A stretch of DNA of 64,000 nt. Origin: Chalara sp. BL73. Lineage: Eukaryota; Ascomycota; Leotiomycetes; Helotiales. Below the pieces are notes generated by a model. The model ran no database searches. It had not been told where the DNA came from and saw nothing but the letters and a program-made list of their open reading frames with translations. Within the stretch, counting starts at the first letter, position 1, and each line of letters begins with the position of its first letter. Shown here in pieces: positions 24,180 through 34,945 of this stretch. A program made the translations under genes and the position numbers. The stretch covers positions 124,001 to 188,000 of the forward strand of contig CAKJVC010000090.1 of the NCBI GenBank assembly GCA_918026815.1, given 5' to 3'.

Positions 24180-24931
24180 ATGCACTTTCCAAACTTCCTT
24201 GTAATCCTCCTCCTCCCCCTCGCTCTAGCCGCCCGGCCCACACCGGTCCGTCCCTTCACAGCCGCCGCCTTCCAATCCCCTTATCCCTCCGGCTCGCCTG
24301 GTTCCCTAAGCGGCGTGCCCGTCGCCGCGTCCGGTGGGAAGTTCTATCTCAATCCCGATACGTCAGGACCCAATGTCACCTCCTCAAACGGCACGCAGAC
24401 GGTATTTTGGGTTGACCTCTACGGACAGGCGTGGCTTGTACGTTTCCGTTTCGCCCACGAACAGCGAGCATGATATCTGATGGGAATGCAGAACTCGAAG
24501 CACCCGCAGCAGGTATATCTAGATACGCGAACCGGTGACCTGTCCTACCTCTCTCCGGTTTCGAGGCAAGCATCAAGCTTCTCTCCCGGGGCCGTTGTTG
24601 CCAATTTCTTGCATCTTGGGGAAGGCACGGTAGTCGATGTGCCTATTCCTGGCGCTCCCGGGTTCTATAACGGCGGACCAGGTACTGTTTTTCTTTCTAT
24701 CTTATAGCCTGTAAAGCTTGCTGGCTGGCATACAAGCTGATACTTAACCAAGGCGAGTTCCAATGGCAAGGATCCCGGAATGACTATTGGTTCGCATGTC
24801 CTCGAGCTGGAAAGGGATATCAGGTCTTGAAGAATGTCGGCGGCAAGGAGGACTGGAATAGATGCACGGTGGTGCAGTTGATTGCCTTGGACTATAAGGG
24901 CACCAGTCCTGCTGCTAGCGCATATCTTTGA
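24180..24931 (+). CDS. PhiA/IgE-binding-type secreted cell-wall protein
   Basis: Predicted small secreted protein of 208 residues from three exons (24180-24437, 24492-24681, 24753-24931) in continuous frame. The ATG at 24180 gives a clear signal peptide: MHFPNFLVILLLPLALAARP. The mature part has SGGKFYLNPD, QVYLDTRTGDLSYL, FSPGAVVANF, DYWFACP, GYQVLKNVGG and a final C-TVVQLIALDY. This order of a G-K-F strand, a P-G strand and a FxACP...YQV...C block resembles the Aspergillus PhiA / IgE-binding family, wall proteins linked to conidiation. The similarity is by motif order only and is not certain. Two Cys in the mature part may form a disulphide. Codon use here is more GC-rich than in neighbouring genes. 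An upstream in-frame ATG (24129) would bury the signal peptide and was rejected. Confidence 0.7.
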
Positions 24932-25745
24932 ATCCCAAGGAAGAGAAGGAGAGATTGTGATTAAGACAAGGATGCCGGCCCGATTCTTATGAATTCTATA
25001 GGATGTTCGTGCTTCGTAAAAGAATTTCCTCTTGCTTCTCGTTCTGTTCGTGACTTTGTTTTCATTTCGAATCAAAAAAGGGATGTTAGAAGTTTCTTTA
25101 CAGATTCCAACCCAGTGCATGGCCTTATGTCCAGTTCCTAGCCGGTTTCGAAGCCAAAAACTCTCACTTTCTGTTATTCAGTATCCCTCAACAGGCCCAA
25201 CCCCTCCCACAGTCCATTCTCCCACTCATATGCCCTCGGGGAATCCGCCGGGAGCCACCTCCCGCAGAACGGACACCTGACCCTCTGTCCCCTCCTGACA
25301 CTCCACTCATGCCTTTTGAAATACCATCGTATACGCTTGCGCCAGGAAATCCAGTCAAAGACGCTTTCGCAAATAAGGATACGTGAGCCGCCGCAGTCGC
25401 AAGCTGGCGGGCAGATGAGATCCCACATGCTCTGAGAGGTCCTGTCTAGCTTACGGGGGGAAGCGGTGGGTGGATCTGCTGGCTCGAGTATGAGGATTAA
25501 GAGGGAGGACATAGTTTTGAAATGTATTGTAGTATTAAGATACGTTCGGCATGACTATTTCGAAGAGAGTCATGGTTTTGGATTATGGCGAGGAAAGACA
25601 TGGCTATGGTTCAGTGCTCAAATCGGTAGATACAATAAAGTGACTGTGAATAAAATAGCTGTGGCATGGTCAACATCGCTGAAAGGGCAAGGTTTCTTCA
25701 GAGCCATTACGAACGTACAAAGGACACCCGCCTTACGTAGAAACA
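24932..25745. other. intergenic, convergent 3' region
   Basis: 814 bp lie between the ends of the plus-strand PhiA-like gene and the minus-strand methyltransferase. Open frames at 25174-25512 (both strands) overlap and show no domain features. Confidence 0.45.
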
Positions 25746-27126
25746 TCACAATGATCTTTCGTCCATGGCCGTCATTGTAGTCCTCGAACTTCCCACGTCC
25801 TCTCCTTCGAACGGTTTCCTCCCAACCAGTACCCTGATCTCAAACGTCATGCCCCTGGACCTCTTTGGATCAGTAGCAATATCCCACATTGCCTGTCCTA
25901 CTTTCTCCACTGTGTGCTGAATCTCTTCTATGTCCCAGCCTCTCTGCTCGCTCAAAACCCTCAAACACAAACTCTCGATGCCATTCACAACCGCAATCAA
26001 GAAATGCTTGCCTACCCTTCGAACTTCCTCTTCATCTGGCCACACGCCAACTGGGATAGTATATATCGAACACTTCACATCCGTAAATCCCAGGTCGGTA
26101 AGGTATGACGGGGCAAGATGCTCGATACTTCGGGGCCGCCCCGCCATCCGGCTCCCTTCCTGCACCTCCTTCATGAACCTTGTCTCGTGTTCGCTTAGGT
26201 ACTCTAGGGTTTGTCTATGGTCATCAAAATCTAAAACTTCGATCCAGCCACCCGGTTTGAGATGATCGTAGGCCTGATTATAGACGTATTTCCAGTCCTT
26301 GAAAGCTCCTTTCATGTAGCGCAGATGGATGAGATCGAAAGAATCGAGAGAGAATGCCCATCCTCCTTCTTCTTCGGCATCATCGATTTCGAAAAAGACG
26401 TTGAGTGGTGTGGCATCTGGTTGTATTTTGGCTACGTCTGTGCCGATAATCTCTGCGTCGGGATATTCCTCGGCCATTGCCATGGCCCACTCGCCGGTTC
26501 TATAAGATATTAGTCTATTTTCTATTTTTCCTGACCCCTGTCATCGTTCTGGTGGGAGGTACTGAGTTGGGAGGTTGTTTCTCAAAGAACTACGTCCAAT
26601 AAAGGAAATGAAGACGATACAGAGAGCCTCTTGCTGCCAAAGGGATGGGGTATTAAAGAGGCTTACCCTGTTCCTATGTCTAAAATTTTCGTAGGATTGC
26701 TGAGATCAAGGGTTGTATATCGGTGATCAATAATTTCATAGAAGACGCTACTGAGCATTAGAAGCCGTGCTTGCTCAAGCTCATCAATTGGCATGTAATA
26801 TTCTTTGCAATATCGTCGACCGTGGATATCTATGTATACTACATCTGAATCATACAAAGATCGTATAGAGTTTCTAAGAGACTTAGTTGAGTTTATGCGT
26901 AGAATATTCTGACAGCTTACAGAGTATCATCATCTCCTCGCCGCTGATGGTATATTGTCCTGGAAGTAGGGTACTTATGACGGTACCAACTGCTTCCACT
27001 GCCGTCTTCCAGTACCTCATCTTCCTGAGGACTATAACTGAACTCACTCGGAACAGGCGGAACTCGTGCTGGAAAGGTGACTGATGTAGATCTAGTCCTA
27101 CCTGGAAGAAGCTGTTCTTCCGCCAT
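25746..27126 (-). CDS. LaeA-like SAM-dependent methyltransferase
   Basis: Class I S-adenosylmethionine methyltransferase. The fungal family includes LaeA, a regulator of secondary metabolism, and many uncharacterised relatives; the target here is unknown. Three exons (26921-27126, 26667-26873, 25746-26499) give 388 residues in frame. The start is ATG 27126 (MAEEQLLPGR). After a disordered N-terminus come YCKEYYMPIDELEQARL, motif I KILDIGTGTGEWAMAMAEEYP (about residue 135), an acidic loop I-GTDVAKIQP, FEIDDAEEEGGWAF, FDLIHLRYMKG and PGGWIEVLDFD, all canonical. The C-terminal lid is variable. The second intron (26500-26666) is 167 bp. No polyketide or peptide synthase lies in this window, so it is not part of an evident metabolite cluster here. 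Confidence 0.88.
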
Positions 27127-28823
27127 TGAAATAAATAATCTCAACTGAGACTCATGGATCTCTGACTTGACCCTTGGGGCCAAAACTTTGTGATTCCTCC
27201 GACTTAAATGATTTATCCTGCAAGGCCGTATTTTTAACGAGGCGAAAGGGGATATATGAGAGTATGACGAGGACCAGACTCGGATCCACTATTTATAATT
27301 GCCACCCGTAGTGTCAGACAAGACAAAAACATAATATGTAAGTTAGAAATTGTATCAATGACTCCAAGATGAATATAGAAACGAACTGGAGAGGTACAAC
27401 GAGAGGGAAAAAAGGAGAAACCGTATACCCAGCAGAAGGGTGATGTGATTGATCATCAACCGAACGCTTCCACATACCGTTAGAACGACAAAATTGTGGA
27501 TGCTCGAAGGCTCCGAGGACTTGGAGCTGGCATTTTAGGCCCTGTCGAAAATACCCCTACTTCCTGTAAGCAAGGTGGCAGCAGTCACAGGCCAGACAAA
27601 ACCCGCCTGCAGGCAAGCACCTCCTTCTACAGCGCTCAATAGTAACTGATTCCAAGGAATGAGATGGGGCTGCATGTAGAGAGAAACAGCACGGACGTAG
27701 AGAAGGGCCTGGAACCTCTTAAGAGGGTTTTTTTATTTTTTATTTTTTAATTATTTTTTTAATGAAGCAAGGGCGGCGCCTTTCCCTCATGCTGCGAACG
27801 TGCGAGGCACATGGAACCATGAGGAGAAACGCATGCGACATACAATATTTGCGCGCATGAGGCGAGACTGAGACTGCTTGTACAGTGCTTAATGGCATGC
27901 AAAACCTTTTACCCGAGAGGTTGAAGTTGCATTTGATCAAAGACCCCAGAGGGATATCCTGGTGATGATATGCATAATTGAATTCCAGGTACGGTACCGC
28001 ACTGTAAATTTCTTCCGTGCCGGTTCCCGAAGCGGGATATCCAGTTGGTTGGAAATCTCGCGAAACATGGAGGATTGACTACCCTGCCTTCGTTGGTTTG
28101 CGGATTGCTAAAGCAAGCCAACTTTGGTGATGGCATCTGCAATACACGCCTATGGATTTGGCTAACGCCTTCAAGGGTTGTTCTGGAATGCTACGTAGCT
28201 AATTTGCGGGATTTGCATTGTTTCTGAGAGCAGGTTTCCATAATCCAACTCTTCAATTTTCCGGACCCATTCCAAGCTGCATGCATACGATACCAAGTCT
28301 ACTCAGGATTGTACTGCAATCCTGGGCCAGCGGAAAGCTCCCCCCGCAAAGACACCTTCTGTTTCTGTGCCGCTATGCTTCGGTGTCGAGGTTATACGTT
28401 GAGATCCGGGATTGCCGTCCACCATATCGCATATCATGGCTACGTATGATATCATGATCCTGGCTGGTGTTCACTGTGTGAAAAATTCTGGGTTCGATTC
28501 TTACTGAACGAAGAGGTAAGGAGGCATTCATAAGAGAAGAACTATTACTGTATAACCATATACACCCCGTCAATATGCTGCAGGCTCTTGAGATATTTAC
28601 AGATATCGTCTTGTCGTGCACCAAAGTCTTAAGATATTGAGTCAGAGTCGCACAGTTAGGCTCGATGTGGAACATGAAAGGCAATAGCAAATGCTGGAAT
28701 CAAATATAACTACTATTTACCAAAAATATGCCTGATATCTATGTGATCATTGTTACCTACCCTACAATACCATTATGCAAGCACTGTTTATGTTCAGCAT
28801 CAAACCTTCGCCTTCATCTCCAT
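27127..28823. other. intergenic, nothing recognised
   Basis: 1.7 kb, AT-rich, with a T-rich tract at about 27727-27760. A tRNA-like B box (GGTTCGATTC) occurs at 28493, but no matching A box or cloverleaf was found around it. Confidence 0.4.
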
Positions 28824-30293
28824 CTAAGCCGCGGTCTCAACCTTTCTCTTTTTGGCCAAGGTCATCTTATCGGTCTCCTCATCTATAACCATATCATCTT
28901 GAATATCCTCAACAGGCTCCTCATTGGCAACAACCTCAGTGCCCGAAACTGTGGGGAATGGTGTGAGAACCTTGGAGATATCACCCCACCATCTCTCACC
29001 ATAGTTCTTATACCAATCTACTGTAATGGCCAAACCCTCTGAGAAACTTGTCTTCTGGTCCCAGCCAAGTTGTCTGAGCTTGGTTCCATCAACGGCGTAT
29101 CTATGGTCATTGAAAGGTCGGTCGTGGGTGTGCTTGACCCATTTGTGCAGCTCCTCCTGTGTTCCGTGAGGGATGTTAAGATAGGTGAGGAGTTTTGAGC
29201 AAAGGGTCAAGTTCGAGATCTCATCGTACGAGCCAACATTGTAGATCTGGTCCATGGTTCCCTTGTGCAAAATTGTGTCAAACGCATCTGCGGCATCACC
29301 TGCGAAGAGATATCGTCTCGTGGGAGTTCCATCGCCGTGTAACACAACAGGTTGTCCTCGGTTTAGCAAGCAGCTGAACTTTGGGATAATTTCTGGCGAA
29401 ACTGTAAGTGCATGAGCCGGGAATGAGGGGACGTCACTTACTCTCGGGGAATTGGTGCGGGCCATAGACATTGTTGCTGCGCACAATGATTACAGGTAGC
29501 TTGAAACTCTTCTGGTATGAGTGGACAAGCATCTCTGCGGCAGCCTTACTAGCTGCATATGGGTTGGTTGGAGCTAAAATACTCGTCTCAAGAAGATCAT
29601 CTGCATCATCCCTGACTTCTCCATAAACTTCATCAGTGGAGATGTGAATGAACTTCTTGATCCCAACCTTCTTCGCACTCTCCAAAATAACGTGGGTACC
29701 ATAAACGTTGGTGTGTGTGAAGGAGTAAGAGTTGCCAAAACTCAAATCGACGTGAGATTGCGCGGCAAAGTGAAAGATGGTATCAATATTGTGTCGCTGC
29801 AGACAGTCCATGACTTCTGAAGGGTTTGTAATATCGCCATGGTAGAAGGTGAAATTACGTTTGTCATTGAGGGCACGGGTGTTGTTGAGGGACGCGCAGT
29901 AGTCAAGCTTGTCGAAGGAGACAATGTTGTATGCATCAGGATAGGTCAGCGTAAGATGTCGTACTAGCCAGCAAGCGCTGTTGTCGTCAGAAGAGATTAT
30001 TAGGAGGTTTGTCGCAGGGAAATTCTTACATGAATCCAGCTCCACCAGTGATCATAATATTCTTGACATCTGGCAGTGGCTCGAATTTTGTGCTTCCTTT
30101 CAGAACGGGAGCTTCCTTCCACACGCCGAAATCCTCAAAGAACTTATTGGTATCGCTGTTCTGTGCGGCTGTAGATGCGCCAACGCCATCAGTCTAAGTT
30201 ATTTCCACTCCGATGGAATGTGCATAGAGGGGTAGTTCAAGAAATATGAAATGGCTTACTAGGGTGCGAACGTGCGCCATTGGTTTGTGCCAT
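28824..30293 (-). CDS. UDP/dTDP-glucose 4,6-dehydratase (RmlB/TGDS-like)
   Basis: Converts a nucleotide-glucose to the 4-keto-6-deoxy sugar nucleotide, the first step toward rhamnose or other deoxysugars; in Leotiomycetes related enzymes use UDP-glucose. Four exons give 425 residues in frame: 30260-30293, 30030-30168, 29442-29977 and 28824-29392. Key motifs: GGAGFIA (residues 53-59, NAD-binding), HFAAQSHVD (~127-135), TDEVYGE (172-178, acid/base Asp-Glu pair typical of dehydratases) and the Y198-AAS-K202 catalytic pair. RYLFAGDAADAF near the middle and the C-terminal NDHRYAVDGTKLRQLGW are also family features. The C-terminal tail is acidic then basic (KKRKVETAA). It is divergent from the SLC35/TPT transporter at 31542, with a shared 1.25-kb upstream region. 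No reductase/epimerase for completing rhamnose is in the window. Confidence 0.92.
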
Positions 30294-31541
30294 GATGAAT
30301 TGCGTAAAAAGCGTATATCACGAAGCGGGATTTTTCCTTTTCTTTTTTTTTTGGGCAATCTTGTGTGCACTGTTGGAGGGGGAAGATTGTAGGAGAGGTG
30401 TTGAACTTTTGGACCCCTTTTTTAGTCGAATCGAACGGCGGTCAACAGATTTCGCTTAGGGCTTGTCCGAGCAGAGTTGCCTTGTCATTTAAATGTCAGC
30501 AATGATCTACGACCTTTTATGCTAGGGATCACCACGCAGTACAGTACAGTTCAGTACAGTACTTGACTGATGTATATATCGTGACAGAGATACCTAGGGC
30601 TAGATGAACAAACTACTTCCGAGACATGTACGCTTGCAGAAACCGAACCCATAAAACATCGAATAAAAACAGAGAGTTCGTAGGGTAGCCTCGCCCTTAC
30701 CCAACATGTGAAATGAAGGTTGCGGCGTTTTCAACGGCAAGGCTGAAGGCCCAGCGGCTGTTGGAACGTGGTATCAGAAGTTTAGCGTGATATAACGTCC
30801 AGCCAATCTTTCACAATGCAATTTGAATGGGGCCCTGAAGCGAGATACGAATAATCTCCTGGGATGGCGCGTTCTTGGGTTGTGGCTTGCACCATAAAAA
30901 TAGTATGAAATACGAGTCGCAAACAGCAGCCCCTTTTTTCCAATTCAGGAGGTACAACAGGAGTAGGCTTAGTAGATGATAAAGAAGAAGGATTCATACT
31001 AGCAGCCTCTTTGAAAATTGGATCTTTGGTAAGTAGAAGAAATGTTGCAGAGCTAAGCTGAGAGGATATTCATGTGGGATGTTTCTTTCTAATGTTTAAG
31101 ACAAAAGTTGCGTCAGTCTTGCTCTCTACAAGAGGCGCTCCCCCAAATATTTCCGATTGCAGTACGAAGGTAGGGACGACAGAGGTCAATCTATCCCTAT
31201 AATGGACACTTTGATAAGCGAACGCTGCAATCAGTTCTGATACCCGTATCGCAGGGGGCCCGCCGGCTGAACTAGGGGGGCCAGAGGCACAGATGTGCAT
31301 TGTGGGGCCTAGGGGGGCGGCTCTATCCATACAGCCTTTCTGCTTGCGTATATTCTGGCCAGGGTCCTGTATAATAACGTAAATTCAATTTCAGCTTTCC
31401 AATCTCACCACATTTTGGCCCTTTTTGCTTCGTTGGCAGAGTACGATATTCCCCTTCATTCCACCGCACACCATCTTGATTTCTATTCTTCGGCCAGCGC
31501 ACAATTTGTTTTTCGAAGCGACAAAGGACCTGCGTTACACA
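30294..31541. promoter_or_regulatory. divergent intergenic region (dehydratase / transporter)
   Basis: 1,248 bp lie between the two divergent starts. A short tandem array of CAGTA-type units lies at about 30537-30562, and a T-rich run at about 30340-30353. Shared regulation of the two genes is an inference from their orientation, not from an identified binding site. Confidence 0.4.
30537..30562. repeat. CAGTA-type tandem repeat
   Basis: CAGTA/CAGTT units repeat about five times, near the midpoint of the divergent promoter region. It could bind a factor or be a simple microsatellite. Confidence 0.5.
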
Positions 31542-32941
31542 ATGGCTGGACCTTCAAGCCCCCCAAGCGTAAGCTCGTCGGTGACAGAGACAGAGCCATA
31601 CGATGAGAAGCATGGCATGAGGTCCTCACCTGAAGGAAGCTTTGTGAATCTGAAGGCTCCAGATGAGATGGATATTGGAGAACTTGGAGAAGACGTTGAG
31701 AGAATGGAGTTGCTACCACCGACAGATGACGAGAAGCCTCAGCCTGCGCCGGATACGAGCACAAGGACGGCAATCATCTGGATGGTGGTCAACACCTTAG
31801 CCACTATCGGCATCGTACGGATTGTCTTGATCTTTCAACAGCACTTACTAACTTGTGCGCAATAGGTGTTTACGAACAAAGCCATCTTTTCGGATCCCTC
31901 GTTGAAACTGGCACAACTCACCTTCGCAGCCTTCCACTTCTTTATAACATGGCTCACGCTCTTCACCCTTTCGCGACCTCGATTTGCAATGTTTGTGCCA
32001 AAGCGGGTTGCCATTAAGCAGATTATTCCACTGGCCATTGCCATGTCCCTGAATGTGATCCTGCCGAATCTTTCATTGGCATTCTCGACCGTCACATTCT
32101 ACCAGGTTGCGCGCATTCTCCTTACGCCCATGGTGGCTCTCATGAACTTCGTCCTTTACAAGGCAACTTTGCCTAGAAATGCGATTTTTGCTTTGGTTCC
32201 AGCTTGTTTGGGCGTTGGAATGGTCTCATACTACGATTCGCTGCCAAGCGCGGATGCAAATGTCAAGACTACAAGTGGTTTGGGAGTCATTTTCGCTATG
32301 ACAGGCATTTTTGCAAGCTCGTTGTATACGGTCTGGATTGCCAGCTACCATAAGAAGCTTCAGATGAACAGTATGCAGTTGCTCTTTAACCAGGCACCGC
32401 TTGCTGCATTCATGCTCCTCTATGTCATTCCTTTCGTGGACACCTTCCCTACATGGACCCAGGTTCATGTGAGCAGATGGATTATGATTCTTATGGTATG
32501 TGCTTCATTCGCCAATCCCGATATATTCTGTTTCAACCAGAATAATAGTCTCGTGTTTTGACCACAGGCTGACAAAATTCACAGTCCGGATTTTTCGCCT
32601 GCATAATCAATATGTCGCAATTCTTCATTATCGCCCAAACCGGGCCTGTATCCAGCACAGTAGTTGGGCATGTGAAGACCTGCTCCATCGTCGCTTTAGG
32701 GTGGATTACTTCTGGCCGCGCGGTCGGAGACAAATCTGTTATCGGAGTCTTTATCGCCATTGGAGGAATTATCACGTAAGTTAGGCCTACGCAATCCTTT
32801 CATTTATGCAAAACACAAAATTCTGCTCATCTGCAATGATCTGCAAAATATACAGCAGCTAGACTCGATTATAAAATACTGATTCTGGATGATAGATATT
32901 CGATAGTGATGCTGAAGCACAAAGCTGCAGGAGGAAAATAG
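31542..32941 (+). CDS. SLC35E3/TPT-family nucleotide-sugar or triose-phosphate transporter
   Basis: Ten-helix drug/metabolite-superfamily transporter, family EamA/TPT, normally in the Golgi or ER membrane. Four exons (31542-31814, 31866-32495, 32585-32775, 32896-32941) give 379 residues in frame. The start is ATG 31542 (MAGPSSPPSVSSS). The N-terminal ~85 residues are polar and acidic. The core reads AIIWMVVNTLATIGIVFTNKAIF, the typical first helix and loop, then FAAFHFFITWLTLFTLSRP, TFYQVARILLTPMVALMNF and FFIIAQTGPVSSTVVGHVKTCSIV, strong TPT signatures. The C-terminus ends AAGGK with no KKxx ER signal. Substrates of this branch are poorly known; the position next to a sugar-nucleotide dehydratase suggests a sugar-nucleotide cargo. 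Confidence 0.88.
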
Positions 32942-33664
32942 AGGATACCCCGCTTCTACTAGTCACAACCACGTTGTGAGCTACAATCATAGAATTGACG
33001 CTGGTCTAGAAGGTTACGTTGATATGAGAGAACTGTTGTAAAATCTGTATATTTTAATGCCTACAGTCTTGCTGTTTAGGTGGCGTTATATGGCTGGGTA
33101 AATCGGGTATGGTGATCTGTGGATGATCTTTAGCGATGGTTGCTTGATAGATGGCTGAAAGAATTTTCAAATCTTGAATGTGCCTTTGTGCTTGGTCAGA
33201 ATGATTTCGAGGCTTTGAATGATGTGTATGATCTGAACCAGTTTAGGAAATAAGGCTCATCTGGTGCTTGATTCACGAAGGGAAGTGTGCTGATGAGTCA
33301 GAATATCAATTCATCTCCACATTGCAGAGGGAATGGTTGTTCCGAGAATTATCTGTAGAGTAGACAGTTCATGCCATTTAAACATATCTACCAACTCCGT
33401 AGACGCCCCAAGTTGCTCATATCCCAAGCATCAGAGCATTTTCTCATGAAATGTTTCACCCAGACGCCAGTCTCCTATTGTGACATCCCAAGATCCTTTT
33501 TACTTTCTCCCTTATAGATCAAAGATCCCTTTGAAGAAGGCCGCTATGCAAGCTTACTTTTTTTAATCGTTTCCTCTTCTATTCCTCACTTCCATCTTGC
33601 GCCGTTTCTTGGCCGCTCCTCTCGCTCATCCTCTATGTTGGAGGTGAGAATGCTCGTTATCAAT
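32942..33664. other. intergenic, convergent 3' region
   Basis: 723 bp lie between the ends of the transporter and the first DUF5672 gene. It contains no supported feature. Confidence 0.5.
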
Positions 33665-34651
33665 TTACCAAGGCATCAACCCAGCAGGCAACATCGGATA
33701 CTCCACACCATCAATGATCTCCGTCCCGTGTTGCGCCGCCAGGTCGTCATACAAACCATCCCATCCACTCTCCATGCGTTTCCAGTTATTATTGCAGTTC
33801 CCAGGGACGTACTTCGCGGCATCCATCTTCAAGAACAGCTTCACTTCGGGACAGTAATCCCAGATATGTTTCCGCATCTCAGGCGTGCCCCAAATCCCAC
33901 CATGCAATGTGTCTCCGCTGCCTCCGGTATGGTATCCCATCGGCTCATAATGTCCATCTCTCCAATCATCGATTCCTTTGATAAGCTCTCCTGCCACAGC
34001 TCCCTCTTTATGAGGAACTTTATCTTTTGACCCGGGCAATTTCTCACCATCGCCGCCAAACATCTCTCCTGAAAACGACTGACTCGCCGTCCCGTTCGCC
34101 ATCTTCGCTCCCGGCCTGTGGCCAAGGCGATCCGTAAGCCAAATATCCTCTGGCTCGGTGTTTGGAATGCGAGTTTGATGTTTTAATATTGCTATCATCG
34201 CGCTTACACGTCGCAATGACAGTCCCCCGTTACCACCAAACCTCCCATTTGGATTCCATGGGGCGCCTACCCAGTCGTAATCCAGCCAGCTATTCAGCGT
34301 CTGCCTGCTGTTCGCACACAACATGCTGTCTGTCTGGAAAATCAACAACCATTCCGCAGGCTGTAGAACTACCTCGTATAGCCACAAAGTTGTGAGAAAT
34401 CTGCTGATCTCCTCCTGGCTCCCGGTTGTCATATTACTTGGGATAAGTGTGAGATCGAGCTTCCCAATCTCAACAGCATCACGGACGGCACGGGATTGAT
34501 TGACAAACGCCACGGACTCGGGAGAACCCATGAAGCGGAAACGCCAGTCGGGCGGAACGACGGACATGAAGTGTAGCATAAGAGGTGCGAGGATGGGGTT
34601 CTTGCGGTTCTCGATGAGGAGAGCGACCTTGGAGGAGTTGAAAGGGGACAT
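33665..34651 (-). CDS. DUF5672 protein 1, putative glycosyltransferase-like
   Basis: 328 residues from ATG 34651 (MSPFNSSKVALLIENRKN). DUF5672 proteins resemble GT-A enzymes of capsule-type loci, but activity is unproven. Seen: VVPPDWRFRFMG; the acidic motif LIFQTDSMLC (TDS at 107-109), which could act like a DxD metal site; DYDWVGAPW (124-132); GGNGGLSLRRVS (139-150); a C-terminal DYCPEVK. The reading frame continues upstream of this ATG as a hydrophobic segment (VAASLLLFLSSIRWRK), matching the membrane anchor of the two paralogues downstream, but a TAG at 34817-34819 separates that segment from a further upstream ATG at 34945. Either a short 5' exon splices across the TAG, with the acceptor ending at TTGTAG, or the anchor has been lost. 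The start is therefore uncertain. Confidence 0.82.
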   Translation of the reverse strand: MSPFNSSKVALLIENRKNPILAPLMLHFMSVVPPDWRFRFMGSPESVAFVNQSRAVRDAVEIGKLDLTLIPSNMTTGSQEEISRFLTTLWLYEVVLQPAEWLLIFQTDSMLCANSRQTLNSWLDYDWVGAPWNPNGRFGGNGGLSLRRVSAMIAILKHQTRIPNTEPEDIWLTDRLGHRPGAKMANGTASQSFSGEMFGGDGEKLPGSKDKVPHKEGAVAGELIKGIDDWRDGHYEPMGYHTGGSGDTLHGGIWGTPEMRKHIWDYCPEVKLFLKMDAAKYVPGNCNNNWKRMESGWDGLYDDLAAQHGTEIIDGVEYPMLPAGLMPW

Positions 34652-34945
34652 TGGTTCCGTTGCGCCATGGACGATGTGTACTGAGGGTAAAGTTGGAACC
34701 TGTGGCGTCGAGGATACCGATGGGCGGAAGAGTGTGAGGCAGATGATTCTTTCGGATATCTTAGCATTCTTCCGCCACCTGATGGAGCTGAGGAAGAGGA
34801 GAAGGGATGCCGCGACCTACAAGAAAATTATAAAAGCACCAGCAGCGCGCATTCGCCGTGTGGTCTTGGACCAGGCTGAGAGAATGGCGCCCTTGACATA
34901 CTCCCACGCATCATCGATGGTCATCTCTCCCACTGCAGAGGCCAT
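34652..34945 (-). pseudogene. interrupted N-terminal extension / 5' exon of DUF5672 protein 1
   Basis: Minus-strand frame from ATG 34945 (MASAVGEMTIDDAWEYV) through GAFIIFL, then TAG at 34817-34819, then VAASLLLFLSS straight into MSPFNSS, all in one frame. The TTGTAG ending before GTC makes a plausible splice acceptor. A donor GTCAAG after WEY would keep phase zero, but it is weak. It could be a real short first exon plus intron, or a nonsense mutation in the membrane anchor. Confidence 0.45.

Noticed and set aside
28480..28520. tRNA-like B box GGTTCGATTC
   Set aside because: No A box, acceptor stem or anticodon arm could be fitted around it.
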